Source: Hansfordia pulvinata
Lineage: Eukaryota > Ascomycota > Sordariomycetes > Xylariales
Length of the DNA: 64,000 nt
Reading direction: 5' to 3'
NCBI GenBank assembly: GCA_006538405.1
Contig: BJKQ01000024.1
Span: 62,001-126,000 of the forward strand
In this document: piece by piece, positions 57,425-64,000 of the stretch
Numbering within the stretch: position 1 is the first letter of the stretch
How the letters are laid out: each line of letters starts with the position of its first letter
Position numbers and translations under genes: made by a program
Notes under the pieces: model-generated
Told to the model about the DNA's origin: nothing
Databases searched by the model: none
What the model saw: the letters and a program-made list of their open reading frames with translations, nothing else

Positions 57425-57986
57425 GAACTGTTACGACAAGACAATCTATCACGCCGAGTTCAGCATCAAGACTGAGCGGGAAGACACTCCGTACACCATT
57501 TACCGCTACTTCAGCGAGAACTTGCAAAAGTCCCAAAATACTCGCCTGGCCAAGCTCGTCCAAGCTGCAGGGGTAACTGCCACCTATAACACCGCGATTC
57601 GCAGGAAGAAAGGCTTTGGAGATAGTGACGAGCATCTAGAGGATGGGGTCTTTGTTTCCACGGAGAAGCTTCTAAACCTATTAGTATCCAAATCGAATTC
57701 CGAGCTGACAATGGATCAGGTGCACGACGTCCGCAAGAGCTACTACAAAATTTCTAGAAAATGGCTCGCTGACGTCGTTTGCCAGCAGGTCGTGAACTAC
57801 ATGCTTCTGGATAGCCAAGACGGACCACTTCATCTAGTCGGCTCTAAATTTATTCGAAAACTGAGCGACGAAAACTTGGAAGACATTGCTGAAGAAGACG
57901 TCGCAACGAAAAGTCAGCGGTTGAAGCTTGACGGAAAAATCGCGAGATACGAGGAGGCATGGAAGATTTTGAAAGGACATGTTTGA
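57425..57986 (+). pseudogene. Dynamin GTPase-effector-domain (GED) fragment
   Basis: An open frame of about 187 codons from NCYDKTIYHAEFSIKTERED to WKILKGHV and stop. It contains YYKISRKWLADVVCQQVVNY, then LIKL-type helix sequence FIRKLSDENLEDIAEEDVAT. This is the GED pattern at the C-terminus of dynamin/Mx-type large GTPases. No GTPase domain (GxxxxGKS) or stalk is present upstream. The ORF's first 30 codons before homology with the 52.7-kb copy look unrelated. A fragment of a lost dynamin-like gene, though the frame is still open. Confidence 0.6.
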
Positions 57987-58213
57987 AGGAGTGATCTTGT
58001 AACGCCATAGTGATCTCGAACCTTTTATCAGTGTTGCCAATGAGAATCGTTAGGGGTATCGTGATGGCCACATCGAAACTCATGTACCAGAGTCTGTTGA
58101 TTGCAAAACCAGTATACCGGATGGTATGCGTGTCCGGTAACTTAGTCAAAATAGTCATACATCACCATTTAATTGATAGAGTGGCTTCCTTGGAGAACCT
58201 TTGCGGGTGATGA

Positions 58214-60694
58214 TTATTTGGGTGCTGCACACCAGGGGTTGGAAAATGCATCCAAAGTACGATACAGCACGGACAGCTCAGTCTCTAAATTGAACGTTGG
58301 CTTGTGCTGAGGTTGCACAAGATTTCGGCTTCCATCTGTGTCATTCAGGTTTTCTCGCCATGGAACTTCCAGCCCTTGGGCTTCAATGAGCCCTCGCACC
58401 TGATGTGGACAATTACCAATCGGAAATCTTGCACCATCAAATTCGATTTCAAAAACAAGCATAGAGGATAGGGAATTGGCCTCCAGATCCAACGACCGCA
58501 CCATGGAGGTGTTTCCAGTATTCTGGAACAAGGGCGCAGCGTTTTCGTTGCGATTGTCGCAAAAGTATACCAAATTCGCAGATTGGAGTTTTCTCTGTAA
58601 GCTTGCGAGTGCCGGCCCCCAAGGCAGCCGACATAAGACCCGCAGTTTACAAGTTTCCCGACCAGAATAGAATCGCGGAGTCTCGGCAAGTTCAATATAG
58701 AACAAGCATCCGAGTAAGCGGTGGGCCAGGGATGCCAGGTATTGATCATCGAATATGCCGCCGCGATATCTGACTTCAAAATGTCGCGCATTCTTCCTGC
58801 CATCCCTGTATCTATAGATGTTAGCTGCGTTCTCATAATGAAAAGTTTCCAGCAATGCGACAACTGGGTTTTGCACTTCGTACCCTATTTTTTGCCGTTC
58901 CCCAGCGTTGTTCGAGATGGTCTTTCCTGAATGTTGAACACGAAGAGACGGACCATTCAGACACTGAATGTCATCCAAACTCCATTTATGATCGCCACCA
59001 AAGCTGATGTATCTCCGCTTTGAGAATGGTGTCTGTTTGACTTTGATCCCACGAACGGAATGGAGCTCTTGAGAAGCCCTAGAGACAGTCCAGTGTTGGC
59101 AGCATAACGCCAGAGCAAAATATGATCCCACACCACTGCAGTGAACAACATCAAAATGGTCTCGGAGAGACATATCACCCAACATCAGCTTCGATTGTAG
59201 GCCCTTCAAAAAGTCCGCTGTGAGGTATTTTCGATGCAATGGGACATCCAGACGTAACACCCTCACAGATGCAGTGGGTGGCCGTGGAATCAATATCTGG
59301 CTGTTTTTGCTCTCACAGAATGGGCAGATCGGTATGGTAAATTCTCCATTCTGCGAGATTGAAGCGTTACCGAAGGATCGTATACATGGGCCGCAAAGTC
59401 CGTGGCCGCAGTCGAGGGAGGTTTCAGGGGGTGACAGGAGGCAGGCTAGGCAAGTAGTCTTGCTGAAAGTGCCCCGCAGGAAAGCCTGCGAAGATCTAAG
59501 CACGCCCACATGGTATTCCGAGGCTGACAGGTTGGACTCGCGTGCTTTGTAGGCTATTTTGCAAAACTTGACTTTCACAGCCAACGCAGGAAGGCTGCTT
59601 CGACAAGCTTGTAGGGTTTCTTCGATTACACGGCTGTACATGGCTTTGTACATGTCATCTGCGAAGAACGCTGTGCTTCATTAGCAAGGTTCTCCCTCAG
59701 TTTGAAAATACTGACAATGTCCCCCTGCAGGGTAAGCATTCATATGGAGTGCTGACGCGATGAAGTAGCTCAAAAGGTCGTTGTTTTGCTTTGAAGTCAT
59801 GCGTAAAAGACATCCGATGTGATGTGCAAGATTTTCAGGCTTGAAAGATGACTTTCGCAAAGCCCATACGAAATCAAAGTTTCCACTCATTGCAGTAGAA
59901 TAATGGACCAAGGCGTCGTGGAAGATCCGACGCAAATGAATGGCAGAGAATGCCCACCTCGAAGCGTGTCGACGACTGAACATGGCATCCGCTTGCGACA
60001 GAACATATGCACTGACTTGCCGCGATGTGGGGAGCAGATGCAAGCTCTCAAAGCTGTCCCAGAACATCTTCTCAATATCTTGGTGCTTATAAAGCTGTGT
60101 AGGATCCGCCATCTGTTGAACCCTCAACATGTATCTCCACATCCTCTGTTTGAAATCTTCAGATGTAGATTCGGAAAAGGTTTTGCTCACGAGGATTAGT
60201 CGGGGCTTCGATCTGATGTCGTACTGTCGAAGGCGAATCCATGATGCAAGAAGCTCCTGAACACCAGAAAGTCCCATATTATCGTCCATGAAGATGACGA
60301 CTGTTTGACAAAGGCCTGCAACAAGGCGAGAAAACATGCTGACAGCTGCAGGGAAGATCGATGACCCCGGGATTAAACCTTGAATAGTGTAGCACCCGGG
60401 ACGGCCATGTTGATCGAGTGGTGCCCTCACTGTCTTGAAGCGAAGAGCTGCCCCACTGTCAACCAGGAGAATTGGTCTTTTTGGCCCAGGGAAGGAGTGG
60501 AGGGATATCGCGTCCGATGGGGTAGGCTTCAGCCTGCGGGGAGCTGCGATGTCACGAGATCGATTCTCCCCTCCAATGACCTGAATCACGCAGGGGGCCT
60601 CGTCTCCAAGATCATCGAAAACCCGGTAGGCGCTGTAGGATTCTTGGAGAATGAGCCTCTGCGGGCTGGAGAATATCTGGAGCCAAGGGGTCAT
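58214..60694 (-). CDS. RING-like / patatin-like protein with degenerate active site
   Basis: Exon 1 60694-59716, a 57-nt intron 59659-59715 (GTCAGT donor, CTAAT branch, CGCAG acceptor), exon 2 59658-58214; 807 residues. The ATG at 60694 is supported by the fragment in copy B. The N-terminal half has RPILLVDSGAALRF and a folded region with VVIFMDDNMGL. A RING-like cluster follows at about residues 396-441: CLACLL, CGHGLCGPC, CPFC. A patatin fold then starts (ASVRVLRLDVPLHRK, HFDVVHCSGVGSYFALAL). In active patatins these are DGGGxRG and GxSxG; here the glycine loop is gone, and only one Ser remains in a changed context. The later catalytic Asp region reads SNNAGERQ instead of DGG/A-type. Lipase activity is unlikely. 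It is the only full copy of this cassette member. Confidence 0.75.
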
Positions 60695-61018
60695 GATGAA
60701 AATTAGTCGAATGCGACGTGCCCAGGCAAGGTGACGATGCACAGTAGTTTAGACAAAGAGCTTCTGTGCGTAATTGAATTCGCGCACGCCTTCGTGCTCG
60801 ACTCATAGCACATTTACATCCCTGGTGGCCAACCACGAAGCTGAAAGCGGAAACCTACGTTAAAAGTGGACCGAGATCAGAAACCCGATTTCAGCTACTG
60901 CATGTGCTAATTCATTGACTGGAAAGTGCCCGGTCTAGTGATGAGCAACGATAAAGAAGCATCACGACGAAGGAATTCGAATGCAGGATTCGGATAGCGA
61001 GATGTCGAACGGCTATGC
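60695..61018. other. Divergent promoter region of the patatin-like gene
   Basis: About 320 bases, of which the left 230 match 50.38-50.56 kb in the reverse direction. This conserved upstream sequence probably holds the patatin-like promoter. Confidence 0.45.
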
Positions 61019-61200
61019 ATGTCGGACTCTTACGGAGAGTCTGAATCAGGGTAAGCCCATCGCGAACCGAGAAAACCTCATCGCTGCGGACGCCTAAGAG
61101 AGCCAAGGGAGTCCTATGGTCAGCGGTTCCAAGGTCGGGGCCGGCCGGCCCATAGAATGATCTCAAGCAGCTGAAATCAGAATTCCAGTGCTAGCAGGTC
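61019..61200 (+). pseudogene. Gene U C-terminal relic (copy C)
   Basis: Aligns at nucleotide level with the U relic of copy B (both contain gagagtctgaat, then ggggccggc, then tagcaggtcat). Stops interrupt all frames. The strand is the same relative to patatin as in copies A and B. Confidence 0.55.
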
Positions 61201-61888
61201 ATATGTGTCTTTATGCGAGTTAGTTTTTTCTGTTGTCATATGCTGGTCAGATTTAATGCATTTGTTTGTTCAGGCGCAAGATATTGCTCCTGCTTTCGCT
61301 TGCCGCCTCCCTTTCGTTGCCATCGCTCTGTCGTCGCTGTTGACATTACCCTCATGTCTCCTCATGTTGCGAATGTGCTTTCGTAAACGCTACACGTAGG
61401 GATTCTGCCAACCACGCATTCGTGTCGTACAGGCAAGGTACATGGCTGGTCGCGATCACAAAGGATGATGTAGTTTCTGTGCGAGTCGCGCAGCTAGATC
61501 GCCATGATTGTTCTTAGATGCCCTGGAAGCCATGTAAAGATCGCGCGGCGTGGAGCCTGAGACGATGTACTCAGTGGTAAGCGCTGAAACTGCAGGCCAT
61601 ATCTAGGGGTTGTGGGCTGCGCAGCAAAACAGCCTCCGGGCGTAACGGGTGCTAGAGCAGAGCGGGGTCGCTATGCTTAGGGGTACTTGACGTCCAGAGA
61701 TCTGGAGTGCCAAGTTCCGACCCGCGTCTCAGCCAATCCAATCTACTACATGCGGGTCAATCAAATCCCAGGCTAGCTTGGCCGACCCGCGCATGGATCG
61801 TTATAAAGCTACGTAAGCCAACTATGAGATATCCGTGAACTCCCTGAACCTTGGTCTACGCAGCCATCTCCACACCCTGGTTGCTACA
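61201..61888. other. Intergenic of copy C
   Basis: Contains segments shared with 49.30-49.62 kb. Lies between the U relic and the JmjC relic, as does 10.9-11.7 kb in copy A. A hydrophobic 64-codon frame at 61205-61399 is not conserved. Confidence 0.4.
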
Positions 61889-62125
61889 ACATTGCCCGAC
61901 AATGCCCCACTTGTGGGCGGGATTTCCGCCTTGATTCCATCCGTCTGCCGACATCAACGACAGCTGCATAAACGCTGCAAGCATTGCTCGGAGGTCATAT
62001 ACGGGAGAAGATGTGGCCGATCGAATTATGGACGCCAGTGCCATCTTTGCCAGGTCTCATCCGCCAGAAACATCAAGCTGCCGCACGGACAAGCTCACTG
62101 TGGAGAAGTTACCCTGTGCAATCGG
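61889..62125 (+). pseudogene. C2H2/JmjC gene N-terminal relic, plus copy
   Basis: Reads QCPTCGRDFRLDSI, then after a shift RHQRQLHKRCKHCSEVIYGR and YGRQCHLCQVSSARN. These match QCRLCHQKF, RHQRQPHARCNRCLVVFYG and SGRQCALCKASFVRSN of the gene at 11696. Truncated after the finger region. Confidence 0.65.
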
Positions 62126-62129
62126 GCGC

Positions 62130-62550
62130 ATTGCTTTTGACAAACGATGCCTGGTAGAGGGCGCGTTGGCGCCCGGAATCCTGCGGGGCTCAGTTCTGGC
62201 GTCGTGCTTTGGCCCCATAGAAAAACACCAGACATCGGCTGCAGCGGGCATGAGGTTGTCGCTAAAGGCGAGGGAAGGCAATCTGGCTGAATTTCTGGAG
62301 GCACAAACTGCGTTTTTTGGACTCATGGTGGTGTACCGGGGATGGTGAGGAACTTGGACGACGAGGTGGGGGAATCTTTTGATGCCTTCAGGGCAGCGGT
62401 GCTTGCTTTATAGTGATCCATTTGCGTCAGGTTGGTCTATTTGCATGGCTGGCAAGGCAGGACCGCCACAGGAGAGCGCTACCGCCAACAGCTCGCAGCT
62501 ACTTGAAATTGAAATTGGGACAGATTCTGGGAAAAAATGGGTCTAAGTAG
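62130..62550 (-). pseudogene. C2H2/JmjC promoter and N-terminal relic, minus copy
   Basis: The reverse complement matches 11.50-11.93 kb: about 200 bp of promoter, then the finger-coding part. The zinc-finger frame reads SLCLQKFSQIAFPRL, stop, RQPHARCSRCLVFFYGAKAR, so CAG-type codons have become stops. It meets the plus-strand relic tail-to-tail at about 62127. Confidence 0.65.
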
Positions 62551-63442
62551 CAACCACCGATCTCACTACATTTTGGGTGTCTGCGACCTTCGTCGCTACT
62601 TTAAGTAGCTCGACCCATATATTTGCACAGCCCTGCGTCGGGCCGTGTCTACGTGAGAAGCTGGGATCCATGTCGAGCTTCTACCTTCATGCAAAGATTT
62701 GCAATTGTCTATCCAATTTTGATGTATTGGAGACTAGCAAGGATTAGAGCCGCTATGCTGATTGTTTGCGTTCAGTAAAGATGGTATTTGAATTGAACGG
62801 GTAGCGACAGTAAACAGACAAAAATGAAAAGAAACATCAAAGTACGGTAATGACGGGCGAGTAGGAGAGGAATACACAAACACGCTTACACAACCAGTGA
62901 GAATCAGCTGCCTGTGAGTGAAATTCAAATACAACAGTGACTTACCAGAAACATGGGCGCATAGATCAGAGGAAGACAGGCATCATCGGTAAATGAGACA
63001 AAAATTGTGACTATCTGGGTTTGAAGCTGTCGCTCTTCCATTGGCGGTCTCATTTCGCCTGGTACCATACAAGAATGATCACTCCATTGATGTCTAAGAA
63101 TCTGCGCTTGTTCCACGGCGTACAATGTTAACACAATTGCACTGTTTTCACAATATTCGCCAATTTGAGTTCACTCTGAACCTGGAATACACATGTTTTC
63201 GTGACTCTTATGCCCAATTTAGATGGGAGAAACTTTGGCGCAGAGAAACGCTTGTGAAGACTCAAATCATTTAAAAATGCGACAGCCTAGAGATTGATCA
63301 GTTGTTAATTTATAGATGTCAGATTTGCTTCGATACAATGTAAACACTCAGACACATCAAAAAACAAATAGTACACATCATTGAATGGCCAGTATTCCAC
63401 CTCGGTCACCTGTTTGGATCCTATGCAAATAGCCATTAATCG
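62551..63442. other. Intergenic
   Basis: No gene supported; short minus-strand frames at 62734-63134 show no domain. Fairly AT-rich. Confidence 0.4.
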
Positions 63443-64000
63443 TCAAAAGTGGCACGTGAAATGAGTTGAACTCATCAACCACTCTTCAGCTCGCTTTCGG
63501 GTCTTCTTATTGATTCGAACGCCCGTGGTTCCCTCGATCACATCCCGACCCTCTCGTCGTCGGTCGGCCTGGAAACACCTCCCTAGCTGGCCCTTTCCAG
63601 ATCGAAGTCGAGTTTGGACGAGTGTATTGCAGCTCTCAGTGTCAAAACTCTGTGTGCTGGGTAGAAAGTGGTCCTCAAGTACGTCTAACCCTCTTTTGTA
63701 TCTTGCCCAATCTGGGATTTGAAGGAGTTGGGAGAATGAAGCTGCTGAGGAACTTTCGAACGTAGTTATCGGGAGTTCTTCGATCTGAGCTGACCTGCTA
63801 GAGCACTTCGGTGACTCTGTCACAAGACCATCTCCAAGCAAGGTCATTTCATTTAGGGATTTGATTGGCGAAAGCGGGACGAAATGTGGCGTGGCGGGAA
63901 TCGGTGGCGGAAATGCTTCCATAGATGCTTTCTCATTGGACTCGACTGATGCAGGAGACCTACACAGAGAGGGCCCATCGATAAGAAATGGTGCGCAGGG
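63443..64000 (-). CDS. MADS-like family protein, C-terminal part (runs off the window)
   Basis: The minus-strand frame is open from the window edge to the stop at 63443, 185 codons. It matches the gene at 35127-36020 block by block: PCAPFLIDGPSLCRSP for PCAPFQLMDESSLFG, PIPATPHFVPLSPIKS for PIPPTPSKPFSPIQS, and RLRSGKGQLGRCFQADRRRE for RIRSGKNQLGRCFRVDKRRE. The MADS-like N-terminus would lie beyond 64000. A nuclear DNA-binding role is inferred from the paralogue. Confidence 0.65.
   Translation of the reverse strand, partial: PCAPFLIDGPSLCRSPASVESNEKASMEAFPPPIPATPHFVPLSPIKSLNEMTLLGDGLVTESPKCSSRSAQIEELPITTFESSSAASFSQLLQIPDWARYKRGLDVLEDHFLPSTQSFDTESCNTLVQTRLRSGKGQLGRCFQADRRREGRDVIEGTTGVRINKKTRKRAEEWLMSSTHFTCHF

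Larger units (their letters stand above)
58214..62550. other. Cassette copy C (partial)
   Basis: Order is patatin-like(-), U relic(+), then two C2H2/JmjC N-terminal relics, one on each strand. The order and orientation of the first three match copy A. ATPase, transthyretin-fold, coiled-coil and helical members are missing. Confidence 0.65.

Noticed and set aside
1..64000. Telomere repeats, CRISPR arrays, rRNA
   Set aside because: No TTAGGG-type runs, no spaced direct repeats of CRISPR type and no rRNA-like conserved blocks seen.

Overview
The window looks like an accessory region of a filamentous ascomycete (Pezizomycotina). Introns are short (44-57 nt) with GTRNGT donors, CTRAY branch points and YAG acceptors. 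The proteins are typical fungal families: Zn2Cys6 and C2H2 factors, fungal RING-patatin, OTT_1508 deaminase, metalloreductase, F-box/ankyrin, STAND-type repeat tails. Ends of LINE-like retroelements are also present. Genes are sparse, many are broken, and I saw no housekeeping genes, rRNA or tRNA.

Layout. 0-5 kb: an ankyrin relic, a C2H2 factor and an OTT_1508-type deaminase. 5.9-16.2 kb: cassette copy A, in the order HerA/FtsK-like ATPase(+), patatin relic(-), disordered protein U(+), C2H2/JmjC(+), transthyretin-fold protein(+), coiled-coil protein(-), short helical protein(-). 19-22.8 kb: a nuclease-like/kinase-like fusion and an ankyrin relic. 24.4-25.8 kb: a membrane protein. 27.3-29.5 kb: F-box/ankyrin gene. 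30.7-34.3 kb: kinase-like relic and a STAND/NLR-like C-terminal half. 35-41.5 kb: MADS-like gene, Zn2Cys6 factor, MADS-like relic and a broken membrane protein. 42.8-44.5 kb: ferric reductase. 46.6-52.4 kb: inverted, decayed cassette copy B. 52.7-58 kb: two dynamin GED fragments, two inverted LINE 3' ends and a lone RNase III-like gene. 58.2-62.6 kb: partial cassette copy C with the only full-length patatin-like gene. 63.4-64 kb: a second MADS-like gene leaving the window.

The main observation is that one seven-gene cassette occurs three times with the same gene order and relative orientations, and different members survive in different copies. ATPase, U and coiled-coil are intact only in A. 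The short helical protein is intact only in B. The patatin-like gene is intact only in C. The transthyretin-fold gene is intact in A and B. The three copies together therefore reconstruct a unit of HerA-like ATPase, RING/pseudo-patatin, U, C2H2-JmjC, transthyretin fold, coiled coil and helical protein. I do not recognise this combination as a described system.

Decay is widespread. In several otherwise good genes one missing base breaks the frame (near 4824, 12862, 28224, 33257 and 41118), which could be real pseudogenisation or assembly indels. Several in-frame stops look like C-to-T or G-to-A changes. All assignments come from reading the sequence; none was confirmed by a database search.
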